The notes: generated by a model not told the origin, from the letters alone. A DNA stretch of 29,677 nt from JBBQDZ01 sp038237515 (GCA_038237515.1 JBBRYP010000058.1:1-29677); one strand, 5' to 3'. Counted from the first letter of the stretch, positions 1 through 6,522 are shown. Numbers and translations: made by a program.

Positions 1-2
1 CG

Positions 3-140
3 CAGACCGCGCTCATCGAGCTGACCCGCCAGCAGCTGGAACTTCGACCCGATCGCCTCCTCGTCGACCACCAGCCCATATTCGCCGCGCCACCCAAGGA
101 CCCTTCACAGACACCTCGATTATTTATGCGCGGCCCCTAA
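3..140 (+). CDS. C-terminal tail of an unidentified protein, cut by the window edge
   Basis: An open frame runs from the window edge to a TAA at 138-140 and gives about 45 residues, mixed hydrophilic and hydrophobic, ending in RLFMRGP. It contains ELTRQQLELRPDRLLVDHQP, which reads like real protein, not low-complexity shadow sequence. It ends ten bases before the GTG start of the permease on the same strand, so the two could be co-transcribed. I do not recognise the family, and the piece is too short to name a function. Confidence 0.35.
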   Translation, partial: QTALIELTRQQLELRPDRLLVDHQPIFAAPPKDPSQTPRLFMRGP

Positions 141-149
141 CGTTGCTCC

Positions 150-1517
150 GTGACGCAAGCAGGCACGCTGGGCGTCTCGCGGGGCGCCGCTCTCTACGTC
201 GGTGCCCTGATCGGCCCCGGTGTGCTGCTCGTCCCGGCGCTGGCGGTGGAGGCTGCTGGCCCGGCATCGTTCGTCGCCTGGGCCGCGCTTCTCGCGCTCT
301 CGGCGCCGCTTGCGATCACCTTCGCGGCGCTCGGGGTGAAGCATCCCGTCTCGGCCGGCGTCGCAGCCTACGTGCGCGAGGGATTCGGAAAGAGCGCGGC
401 GGCGGTGACCGGCACATGGTTCATGACCGCCGTCGTCCTCGGCGGGCCGGCGGTCGCGCTGATCGGCGGCTACTACGTCGCCGACCTGACGGGCTCCGGC
501 ACCACCGTGGCGGTGGGCGTCGGTCTTGCGATGTTCGCCTTCGTGCTGGCCGCGAACGCGTTCGGGCTCCGCGTCTCGTCCGGCTTCCAGCTCGGCCTGT
601 CCGCGGTGCTGGTCGCCGTGATCGCAATCGCGGTCGGAGTCGCGCTGCCGTCCCGCGCCGACGACAACTGGACGCCGTTCGCGCCGCACGGCTGGTGGGC
701 CGTGGGCAGCGCGGCGAACATCCTGATGTGGCTCTTCATCGGCTGGGAGGCGATGGCCCAGCTTGCAGGCGAGTTTCGGAGCCCGGCGAACCAGCTTCCG
801 CGCGCGATGGGCCTTGCCTACGGAGTCATCGCCGTGCTCTACGTCGGGCTGGCCGTGGCGACGGCTACCGTCACGGCCGGCGGGGGCTCGAAGGTGCCGC
901 TTGCTGACCTGATCGCGGTCGGCTTCGGCCGCGCCGGCCGCGACGCGACCGCCGTGCTCGCGGTCGCGCTGACGATGGGGACGATGAACGTCTACTTCGG
1001 CGGTTCAGCCCGGCTCGCCGCTGCACTCGCTCAGAACGGGGCGTTGCCCGGATGGCTCGGCGGCGACGCGGGCCGGAGCGTGCCGCGTCGCCCTCTGTTC
1101 GTGCTCGCCCTTCTCGGCGTCGGGCTGCTCGTCGCCCTGGCCGTTGGTATCAGCAGCACCGCCGACCTGATTCGCGCGACTTCGGCCTGCTTCATCGCCG
1201 TCTACGTGCTCGCGCTCGCCTCCGCCGTCCGAATCCTCCGCGGGCGCATCCGCACCGTGGCGGCCGTCGCGCTCGTGCTCGTGACGGTGGTCGCCGTCTT
1301 CTCCTCGAGTTTCCTGCTCGTGCCCGCGGCGGCAGCCCTCGTCTCCTTGGGCTTGCGGCGACTCGCACGATCGCGCTCGGCAGCCTGCGTGCTCCGGCGG
1401 CCGCGAACGAGGATCTCCGCGCCGGATAGCGCACCGGGCTCACCACGCGGATGCACCAGCTTGGGCACGGAGGAAGAGGAAGGTCAGCGAGGGACACGAT
1501 GCGCGCCGCACCGATGA
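150..1517 (+). CDS. APC-superfamily amino-acid permease/exporter (YjeH-like)
   Basis: A polytopic inner-membrane amino-acid transporter. The N-terminus holds the APC glycine motif (GALIGPGVLLVPALA, about residues 17-32), followed by roughly 11-12 hydrophobic segments. The conserved IGWEAMAQLAGEF stretch (about residues 197-209) is typical of APC carriers, and the order of segments resembles the methionine/branched-chain exporter YjeH. The GTG at 150 fits the start of the first helix; no clear Shine-Dalgarno sequence precedes it. YjeH-type proteins are about 420 residues, whereas this frame gives 455. The last 50 residues after LGLRRLARSRS are Arg/Ser/Pro-rich and not membrane-like, so a lost stop or a frameshift near position 1370 is likely. 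The substrate cannot be read from the sequence. Confidence 0.85.
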   Translation: MTQAGTLGVSRGAALYVGALIGPGVLLVPALAVEAAGPASFVAWAALLALSAPLAITFAALGVKHPVSAGVAAYVREGFGKSAAAVTGTWFMTAVVLGGPAVALIGGYYVADLTGSGTTVAVGVGLAMFAFVLAANAFGLRVSSGFQLGLSAVLVAVIAIAVGVALPSRADDNWTPFAPHGWWAVGSAANILMWLFIGWEAMAQLAGEFRSPANQLPRAMGLAYGVIAVLYVGLAVATATVTAGGGSKVPLADLIAVGFGRAGRDATAVLAVALTMGTMNVYFGGSARLAAALAQNGALPGWLGGDAGRSVPRRPLFVLALLGVGLLVALAVGISSTADLIRATSACFIAVYVLALASAVRILRGRIRTVAAVALVLVTVVAVFSSSFLLVPAAAALVSLGLRRLARSRSAACVLRRPRTRISAPDSAPGSPRGCTSLGTEEEEGQRGTRCAPHR

Positions 1518-1529
1518 GTCCATCCGTAC

Positions 1530-1595
1530 CCGAGAGTTCGAACTTGTGCAGCGGCTTGGGAAACCAGAGGCGCGTGCCCCTCGGCGATCTCGTCC
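1530..1595 (-). repeat. Degenerate copy of the cupin C-terminus plus tRNA 3' half repeat
   Basis: Read on the minus strand, 1595 to 1568 matches the 3' end of the dioxygenase-like gene (3122 to 3095) at 25 of 28 bases. After a short mismatch both copies share GGTTTCC. Beyond that this copy has an anticodon-like loop TTCCCAA and, 13 bases later, a T-loop-like TTCGAAC, the spacing expected in a tRNA (14 in the better copy). The T stem does not pair, so this is a decayed remnant. It lies in the same orientation as the 3044-3122 copy, with the Fic gene between them. Confidence 0.45.
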
Positions 1596-1752
1596 AGTAA
1601 GTTCGGGAGGTGCTGCTCGAGTTCTAGGGAGCGCGCCTTGGTCGGGCGCGCCAAAGGCCTATGGTTGGGAGCGATCCATTGATCTACGCCTCGTGCGACA
1701 GTCACTATGACTGCGAGACACCGCAGCGCTTCCGCAGTTCATGTCTGCAAAG

Positions 1753-1843
1753 TTGACCCATTGCACCTCGCACTAATTCGAACAGGTCCACTGCTCCTGT
1801 TAGAATTTGACCTAGCTGAAGCACTCTACGAAAGTTGGGTCAA
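1753..1843. repeat. Nested inverted repeats upstream of the Fic gene
   Basis: The outer arms are TTGACCCA (1753-1760) and TGGGTCAA (1836-1843), a perfect 8-bp inverted repeat whose right arm overlaps the TTG start of the Fic gene. Inside lies a 12-bp imperfect hairpin, AATTCGAACAGG (1775-1786) and CCTGTTAGAATT (1796-1807), with one mismatch and a 9-base loop. A further TTGACC lies at 1807-1812. Such nested dyads around a start codon would suit autorepression, but the role is not shown. Confidence 0.5.
1798..1806 (+). promoter_or_regulatory. Extended -10 promoter candidate for the Fic gene
   Basis: TGTTAGAAT matches the extended -10 pattern TGnTATAAT with one change. It sits about 30 bases before the TTG start and inside the right arm of the hairpin at 1775-1807, so a protein bound there would block it. 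No good -35 lies at standard spacing. Confidence 0.4.
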
Positions 1844-2845
1844 ATATCTCCTAGAGGCCGTCGAGGCCGCCCGAGCCGCGCGGACGTCCTGCGGGCGCTC
1901 GACGCGGCGATCGAGGATTTGGGCGGCGTTGGTGGGTTGCCGCTTCCCCTCGAGGCAGATGCAATCTGGGAGGGCATCTGGTACGAGGAGGCGCACCACT
2001 CCACGGCGATCGAAGGCAACACACTCGTTCTCAAGGAGGTCAAGCGACTTCTCCGTGAGGGAAAGGCGGTCGGCAGCAAGGAGCTCGCCGAGTACCTCGA
2101 GGTCGAGGGCTACGCGAAGGCTGCGCGATGGGTGTACGCCCAGGCAGTTCAGCAGATTCCCAACTGGTCAACCGGCGAGCTCATCAGCCTGACCGAGCTC
2201 CGCCAGATTCACCAGCTCGTCGTCGAGCCGGTGTGGCTCCATTCACCGCCCGATGGCCTCCATCCCGGCGAGGGACCGGGCTCGTTTCGTAAGCACGACA
2301 TCCGCCCCTTCACTGGTGGCATGGCGCCGCCGCCGTTCCCTGAGGTGCCATCGCTAGTAACCGACTGGCTGCGCGACGCCAACCGAGGGCCGGTCGAGAA
2401 ACAGCATCCGATGGTCTTTGTCGCGGACCTTCACGCTCGCGTCGAACGGATCCATCCGTTCCGCGACGGGAATGGGAGAACCGGTCGGCTCGCCACGAAC
2501 CTCTTGCTCGTCCGGCACGGATATCCCCCCGCAGTCATCTACAAGCGAGACCGAACGCGCTATCTCAACGCACTTAGGGGGGCGGATCGAAGCGATGCGG
2601 GCCCACTCGCCGAGATCTTCGCCCGGGCAGTGACGGATAGCATCTATCGCTTCCTGCTTCCGGGGCTCGCCGGCCCGCACCGGCTTGTCCCGCTCCGCTC
2701 GCTCGCTGACTCTTTGCTTTCAGGGAACGCGCTTGCGGTCGCGGCGAAGCGCGGCCGGTTGCGAGCCGTTCGCCGGACGGATCAGTGGTACTCGACGAAA
2801 CAGTGGGTGCAGCAGTACAAGGACAGCCGCTACAAGCGAGCCTGA
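1835..2845 (+). CDS. Fic-domain protein (probable AMP transferase, class II autoinhibited)
   Basis: Fic enzymes usually move AMP from ATP to a hydroxyl on a target protein. The full motif HPFRDGNGRTGR is present (residues 207-218), with the catalytic His207 and the phosphate-binding loop. An N-terminal inhibitory motif STAIEGN (residues 56-62) supplies the glutamate (Glu60) that, in class II Fic proteins, blocks productive ATP binding. The C-terminus (about residues 270-336) resembles a small winged-helix-like extension seen in many Fic proteins, though this is inference. The start used is TTG at 1835; no ATG lies in frame before the Fic core. No FicA-type antitoxin gene is adjacent, which agrees with internal inhibition. 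The gene is bracketed by short repeats and by two tRNA-like remnants, suggesting a mobile or acquired cassette. Confidence 0.9.
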   Translation: MGQISPRGRRGRPSRADVLRALDAAIEDLGGVGGLPLPLEADAIWEGIWYEEAHHSTAIEGNTLVLKEVKRLLREGKAVGSKELAEYLEVEGYAKAARWVYAQAVQQIPNWSTGELISLTELRQIHQLVVEPVWLHSPPDGLHPGEGPGSFRKHDIRPFTGGMAPPPFPEVPSLVTDWLRDANRGPVEKQHPMVFVADLHARVERIHPFRDGNGRTGRLATNLLLVRHGYPPAVIYKRDRTRYLNALRGADRSDAGPLAEIFARAVTDSIYRFLLPGLAGPHRLVPLRSLADSLLSGNALAVAAKRGRLRAVRRTDQWYSTKQWVQQYKDSRYKRA

Positions 2846-2872
2846 GTTTGACCGCCTGGGCAGCCTCGAAAA

Positions 2873-2891
2873 TCGAACAGGTCAACTTCGC
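2873..2891. repeat. Downstream partner of the Fic-flanking repeats
   Basis: TCGAACAGGTCAACT (2873-2887) repeats 1778-1792 with one mismatch in direct orientation. GGTCAACTTCGC (2880-2891) is an inverted copy, 11 of 12 bases, of GCAAAGTTGACC at 1747-1758. Another TTGACC lies at 2848-2853, just after the Fic stop codon. The gene is therefore framed by related short sequences on both sides. Confidence 0.5.
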
Positions 2892-3015
2892 TGTGCGTCC
2901 AGCTGCTCGAGCCGCCAGAAAGTGTCGGCTCGAGGCTTGGAACGGCGTTTCCCTGCCGGTTCGCTGTTCGCATCTCGGGGCTCGGGAGAGGCTCTCAACC
3001 GACGAAGCAAGAAAC

Positions 3016-3039
3016 CCTGCAACTACCGCTTCTTGCAGG
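3016..3039 (-). terminator. Hairpin 3' of the tRNA remnant
   Basis: A perfect 7-bp stem CCTGCAA/TTGCAGG with a 10-base loop, followed on the minus strand by GTTTCTTG. It lies just beyond the tRNA-Arg 3' end, where a tRNA terminator is expected, and would also serve the operon ending at 3083. Confidence 0.4.
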
Positions 3040-3043
3040 CCAA

Positions 3044-3094
3044 TGGCGACCCCTCGGCCGGAGTCGAACCAGCGCACGCGGTCTAGGAAACCGC
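3044..3094 (-). pseudogene. tRNA-Arg(CCU) 3' half (anticodon arm to acceptor), 5' half missing
   Basis: On the minus strand the anticodon arm GCGGT-TTCCTAG-ACCGC (3094-3078) has a perfect 5-bp stem and a loop with anticodon CCU. A 4-base variable region follows, then the T arm GCTGG-TTCGACT-CCGGC (3073-3057) with a paired stem and canonical T loop, then CGAGGGGTCGCCA, a credible acceptor strand and CCA-like end. No D arm or 5' acceptor strand precedes it; that position is the coding end of the dioxygenase-like gene. A tRNA 3' half starting at the anticodon arm is the usual att core of tyrosine-integrase elements. Confidence 0.7.
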
Positions 3095-3619
3095 CTGCGC
3101 ATGCCCCTCGGCGACCTCGTCGAGGTAGGTCGTCGGCGTGCGGCAGAGGGCGCCCTTCTGGTCGGGCTCGTAGTAGCCCATCCGCCAGAGTGCCGGCGAG
3201 TAGCAGTGGATCGAGGTCGCCGGAGGGCCGCCAGCATGGCGGATGCCGTGGATGTAGGCGCCGTCGAAGTCGAAGGAGGAACCGGCGGGCCGCTGGCGGC
3301 TCGCGTACGTCAACCCTCCGGGGCCGAAGTTGAAACGATCCTCGACGAGAGTTCCCTCGTAGACGTAGAGGCCGCCGGATGAGAGGTCGTGGTCGTGGTA
3401 GCCCGTCTTCTGGTCGTCGAGCCAGCAGATCAGCCAGATGTCTAGCCTCGTGTCGCGGTAGAGCTGCGTGTAGTAGCGCCGCCCCGGGTCGTGCCGGACG
3501 AGCGCCGACCAGAGCTCTGGCGCCCGGCCGATAGCGGTCGCGAGCTCCACGAGCTCGCTTCGGGCGAGATTGCGATCCGGGGGCAGCCGGCGCGCGACCC
3601 AGTCGTGCACCGGGGTCAT
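3083..3619 (-). CDS. Cysteine-dioxygenase-like cupin (thiol dioxygenase)
   Basis: A 178-residue cupin of the cysteine dioxygenase type I family, which uses non-haem Fe(II) and O2 to turn a thiol into a sulfinic acid in the cytoplasm. The iron ligands are visible as YHDHD (His75, His77) and His124 in YIHGIRH. The Ser-His-Tyr relay appears as SIHCY (Ser136, His138, Tyr140). The position that carries the cross-linking cysteine in animals is Gly, as is usual in bacteria. I chose ATG at 3619, which overlaps the TGA of the upstream amidohydrolase (ATGA) and implies translational coupling; a longer frame to 3649 also exists. The stop codon TAG is formed by the anticodon loop of the tRNA-Arg remnant, so the last residues may be recombined. 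The substrate may be a thiol made by the neighbours and not cysteine. Confidence 0.82.
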   Translation of the reverse strand: MTPVHDWVARRLPPDRNLARSELVELATAIGRAPELWSALVRHDPGRRYYTQLYRDTRLDIWLICWLDDQKTGYHDHDLSSGGLYVYEGTLVEDRFNFGPGGLTYASRQRPAGSSFDFDGAYIHGIRHAGGPPATSIHCYSPALWRMGYYEPDQKGALCRTPTTYLDEVAEGHAQAVS

Positions 3620-4482
3620 CCGAGCAGGGCTTCGGGGTTCTCGCGACACACTGTCTCGAGCGCAGCTTGACCGAAGCTTCGAATGGCTTCAAGTGTCAGG
3701 GCGGCGTCGACAACCGGCTCGTCGCTTCCGAAGACGATCCGGCTGGCTCCGAGGGTCGCGAAGCAGAGGTCGAGCGCCCTGCGCCCGTAGGACGCGGCGT
3801 CGAGGTAGAGCGTCGGGTGCATGGCGCTCGCGGCCTCGCCCCCGCGCGCCGCGAGGCGCTCGAGCTGGAACGGCGCGCCGCCCGCGAGGATCGCGAAGAC
3901 GACCCGCAGTCGCGGCCAGCGCTCGACCCCGTGTGCGAGCCAGCTCGCGTAGCCGGCCTGCATCTGCCCGGTGTAGTCGACGACTGGGGCCCACCACGCC
4001 GGAGCGCCGGCGGGTGGGTGCGCCGGGCCGGGGTGGACGAAGAGGAAGCCTTCGCGCCGGTCGAGCTCGTCGAGCGACGACGCGTGGCGGTCGAGGTGTG
4101 CGAGGTCGGAGGCGGCGAGGCTCGTCCCGACGAAGCCCTCGAGCGGGCGCTGCATCGAGAGCGCGAGCACCCGTCCTCCGCTGTCGCTGACTGCCTCCAG
4201 CGCACCCTCGTGATACGCGTCGAGCAGGGGTGCGGCCTCGTCCTCCGGGAGCAGCTCGATGCCGAGCGTCGGGGGGCACGAGAGGACGGCGATGTCGAGG
4301 CCGGCGCGGTCGAGGCCCCGAAGACACGCGGCGAGGCCATAGGCGGCGATGTCGACTTTGAACGGCCCCTCGGGCTCCAGGACGAGCTCTCCCTCACGAA
4401 GGTACGGCGGCTCTCGGCGCGCCGCGAGGCGCTCGACGAGCGGCGCGGGCCAGAGGTGCCGGTGGAGGTCGTAGGCGAGCAC
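3616..4482 (-). CDS. Amidohydrolase-2 family metal-dependent hydrolase
   Basis: A 288-residue TIM-barrel protein of the ACMSD/amidohydrolase-2 type. The metal-binding pair is DLHRH (His7, His9), a third His lies in LFVHPGPA (His150), and the conserved Asp is in FGSDEP (Asp254). At the position where most relatives have a catalytic His followed by Gly-Gly (AHLGG-like), this protein reads VVFAILAGGAP (about residues 194-204), so that His is absent. It may hydrolyse or decarboxylate an unusual substrate, or use another base. It starts one base after the stop of the lyase gene and overlaps the dioxygenase start, so the three are surely one operon. Confidence 0.78.
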   Translation of the reverse strand: MLAYDLHRHLWPAPLVERLAARREPPYLREGELVLEPEGPFKVDIAAYGLAACLRGLDRAGLDIAVLSCPPTLGIELLPEDEAAPLLDAYHEGALEAVSDSGGRVLALSMQRPLEGFVGTSLAASDLAHLDRHASSLDELDRREGFLFVHPGPAHPPAGAPAWWAPVVDYTGQMQAGYASWLAHGVERWPRLRVVFAILAGGAPFQLERLAARGGEAASAMHPTLYLDAASYGRRALDLCFATLGASRIVFGSDEPVVDAALTLEAIRSFGQAALETVCRENPEALLG

Positions 4483-4483
4483 G

Positions 4484-5977
4484 TCAGCCTCCGCGGACGG
4501 CCCCTGAGCGGACGAGCTCCACGATCGGCTCGAGATCCTGCGGGATTGGCTCGCCCTCGCCGCTGAAGGCGACCCGTTCGCGCACGAGCTCGTAGGCTGC
4601 TCCCGTGCCGGCGCCGAGCGGCCGCACCTCGCGCAAATCGATCGCCTGGGCCGCGATCACGAGCTCGATCGCGACGAGACGTTCGCCGAGCGCGACGAGG
4701 TCGGCCAGACGCCGGGCTGCGAGCGGGGCCATCGTCACCCGATCCTCGACGCCCTCGGCGTGGTAGGAGCTGACGATCTCGAAGGACACCGGCTGTGCAA
4801 GCAGCCGCGCCTCGGCCGTCAGCGACTGGGCCGTGACCGCGAACTCGGCGAGAGAATCCTCGGCGAGCCCCGGGCGTACAGCCAGGCCGAGCGGCAGCCC
4901 CGAGGTGGAAGGCTGCATCAGCTTGATCACGCGCTCGCACGCGCTCGTCAGCACGGGCGCGAACGCGATCCGCAGGAAGTCGAGCGCCGCGGCGAGTGGG
5001 AGCACGTCGAAGTTCGCGACCGAGACGATCCGGTCCTCGTCGGCGACGACGAGCGGGTTCTCCTGCGAAGCGTTCAGCTCGATCGCCACCTGGCGAGCCG
5101 TATAGCCGAGCGCGTCGCGGGCGGCCCCGTGCACCTGCGGCAGGCAACGGAAGGTGAGCGGGTCCTGCAGGCTCCGCGCCGACCCCTCACGTTCCAGGTA
5201 GCTGCCGTCGAGCAGGCCGCGCAGGCGCTCGATGGTGCCGCGCAAGCCCGGGTATGGGCGCGCGTCGGCAACCGCCGGGTGGAGCGTCGACAGGTTCGCC
5301 GCGAAGGCCTCGAGATCGAGGGCACCGGCGACGTCGAGCGTGTCGAGAAGCCGCTCCGCGTCCGCCACGGCGAGTGCGGCGGCCCCGGTCGAGAACGCGT
5401 TGCTGTTCAGGAGCGCCAGGCCCTCCTTCGGCGCCAAGCCCTCGCCGAGCCCGAGCCCGTGGGCGAGGTCGGCCGTCTGGGGGAGGTCGGCCTGGCCGAC
5501 CGACCCGAGCGAGCGCACGGTCGGGTGATGGCTCTCGTTCAGCGCTTCGACGAGCCGCTCGGCCAGCGCTGGGCGCACTCCGGCTGTACCCCGCGCGAAA
5601 CCGCTCGCGAGGCAGAGCATTGCGGCGCGGAGTATCTCCACCGGCACCGGCGGCCCCTGCGCCACACGATGGTTGAGGATCAGCCTGCGGTTGAACTCCT
5701 CCTGGGCATCGCGCTCCACCGCCACCGACTTCCGGGCGCCGACGCCGGTCGAGAGGCCGTACACGGGGTCTCCCCGTTCGAGCGCCCGCTCGACCACCGC
5801 GCGGCCCTTGCGCATCGCGGCTTCGGCCGTGGGATCGAGCTCGACGGCTGCTCCGCCGTGCGCCACGGCCACGACCTGCTCAACGGTCAACCCCGCGCCG
5901 GTCAGGACGATCCTTCCGGCGCTGGTCGCTTCCGTGGCGGCGCTTGGCTCGGGTCCGGCTTCGGTTCTCGCCGTCAT
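4484..5977 (-). CDS. Aromatic amino-acid lyase (HAL/PAL) family protein lacking the MIO tripeptide
   Basis: A 497-residue protein with the full histidine/phenylalanine ammonia-lyase fold: YGLSTGVG (Tyr73), the NH of the substrate loop (His103), LALLN (Asn191), LQDPLTFRCLPQVHGA, NASQENPLV and EDRVTM. The segment that normally reads GSVGASGDLAPL, where Ala-Ser-Gly cyclises to the electrophilic MIO cofactor, reads GSVGQADLPQ (residues 158-167): Gln-Ala replaces the triad. The Tyr of QDPYSLR is Leu. MIO is needed to eliminate an unactivated amine, so simple histidine deamination is unlikely. Ergothionase, which eliminates trimethylamine, is a family member that works without MIO as I recall, so a betaine such as ergothioneine is one possible substrate. 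ATG at 5977 is preferred; the frame stays open to 6037. Confidence 0.82.
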   Translation of the reverse strand: MTARTEAGPEPSAATEATSAGRIVLTGAGLTVEQVVAVAHGGAAVELDPTAEAAMRKGRAVVERALERGDPVYGLSTGVGARKSVAVERDAQEEFNRRLILNHRVAQGPPVPVEILRAAMLCLASGFARGTAGVRPALAERLVEALNESHHPTVRSLGSVGQADLPQTADLAHGLGLGEGLAPKEGLALLNSNAFSTGAAALAVADAERLLDTLDVAGALDLEAFAANLSTLHPAVADARPYPGLRGTIERLRGLLDGSYLEREGSARSLQDPLTFRCLPQVHGAARDALGYTARQVAIELNASQENPLVVADEDRIVSVANFDVLPLAAALDFLRIAFAPVLTSACERVIKLMQPSTSGLPLGLAVRPGLAEDSLAEFAVTAQSLTAEARLLAQPVSFEIVSSYHAEGVEDRVTMAPLAARRLADLVALGERLVAIELVIAAQAIDLREVRPLGAGTGAAYELVRERVAFSGEGEPIPQDLEPIVELVRSGAVRGG

Positions 5978-6065
5978 CCCCGGATCTTCGCTCTTTGGCG
6001 ACCAGGCTGACGGCCTTACGGCTCGCGAAAGCACCAACTCGGGTAAAGCGCGCCCATCCAGGCAA

Positions 6066-6295
6066 TCACTTCAGCAGCTCGCGAAGCTCCTCACGGCCGA
6101 CGCCGGCGATCCGGAGGATCGACAGCAATGTCCCTGCCTTGAGCTCCCTGTTGTGCACCGGACTGGCAACGCGCGGCGTTGCTCGGGGTGAACGAGGATG
6201 TGGTGGCTGCCCCTGACCCGGTCGAGGTCCCAACCCTTCTGCTCGAGCGCCTTGATGAGCTGCTTCGGCTTGACCGCCGGCAGCCGCTCGGTCAC
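6066..6295 (-). pseudogene. hicA: hicA toxin, interrupted by a one-base frameshift
   Basis: HicA is an mRNA-cleaving toxin with a double-stranded-RNA-binding-like fold. The N-terminal half reads VKPKQLIKALEQKGWDLDRV followed by RGSHHILVHP, with the catalytic His inside GSHH. The frame then breaks near 6173, and the C-terminal half continues one frame over as SPVHNRELKAGTLLSILRIA, ending in REELRELLK and a TGA at 6066-6068. Adding one A in the CAACG at the break would restore a 76-residue protein. The GTG start at 6295 overlaps the TGA of hicB (GTGA), so the pair is coupled, with the antitoxin gene first. It is either a real inactivation or a homopolymer sequencing error. Confidence 0.75.
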
Positions 6296-6513
6296 GAGGT
6301 CTGGACAGCGACTTGCTCGCGCATCGCAGCCGGAGGGCTCCAGCCGTGATTGCGAATCACCTCGAGGTAGCCCTCGATCGCATCCTTCGCCATCGCGAGG
6401 GCCTCTTCTCGCGTCTCTCCCTCGGTCACCACGTCTGGGAGCTCGGGGACGGAAACGAGAAAGCCTCCTTCCTGCTGCGGGACGAGCACTACTTCGTACT
6501 GCTGAGCTTCCAT
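6292..6513 (-). CDS. hicB: HicB-family antitoxin (short form)
   Basis: A 73-residue protein with the HicB partial RNase H-like fold: YEVVLVPQQEGGFLVSVPEL, then VTEGETREEALAMAKDAIEGYLE. It would bind and neutralise HicA. The C-terminus stops without a helix-turn-helix or ribbon-helix-helix DNA-binding domain, so autoregulation, if any, needs another factor. The start is supported by GGAGAAG four bases before the ATG. It overlaps the hicA start by GTGA. If hicA is truly broken, this is an orphan antitoxin. Confidence 0.85.
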   Translation of the reverse strand: MEAQQYEVVLVPQQEGGFLVSVPELPDVVTEGETREEALAMAKDAIEGYLEVIRNHGWSPPAAMREQVAVQTS

Positions 6514-6522
6514 AGCTTCTCC

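Larger units (their letters stand above)
1518..1834. other. 317-bp intergenic stretch holding a degenerate tRNA-like/cupin-tail repeat and the Fic leader
   Basis: No convincing gene. The minus-strand frame at 1484-1705 encodes LLDEIAEGHAPLVS, which copies the C-terminus (LDEVAEGHAQAVS) of the thiol-dioxygenase-like gene ending at 3083, followed by tRNA-like sequence (1530-1570). The half nearest the Fic gene (1747-1843) is AT-richer than its surroundings and carries nested inverted repeats and a promoter-like box, listed separately. Confidence 0.5.

Noticed and set aside
1484..1705. Possible Phd/YefM-like antitoxin on the minus strand near the Fic gene
   Set aside because: The LLDEIAEGHAPLV stretch vaguely resembles antitoxins but matches the neighbouring dioxygenase C-terminus far better at the DNA level.
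3016..3094. Complete tRNA-Arg gene
   Set aside because: The D arm and the 5' acceptor strand are missing; upstream bases do not pair with CGAGGGG.
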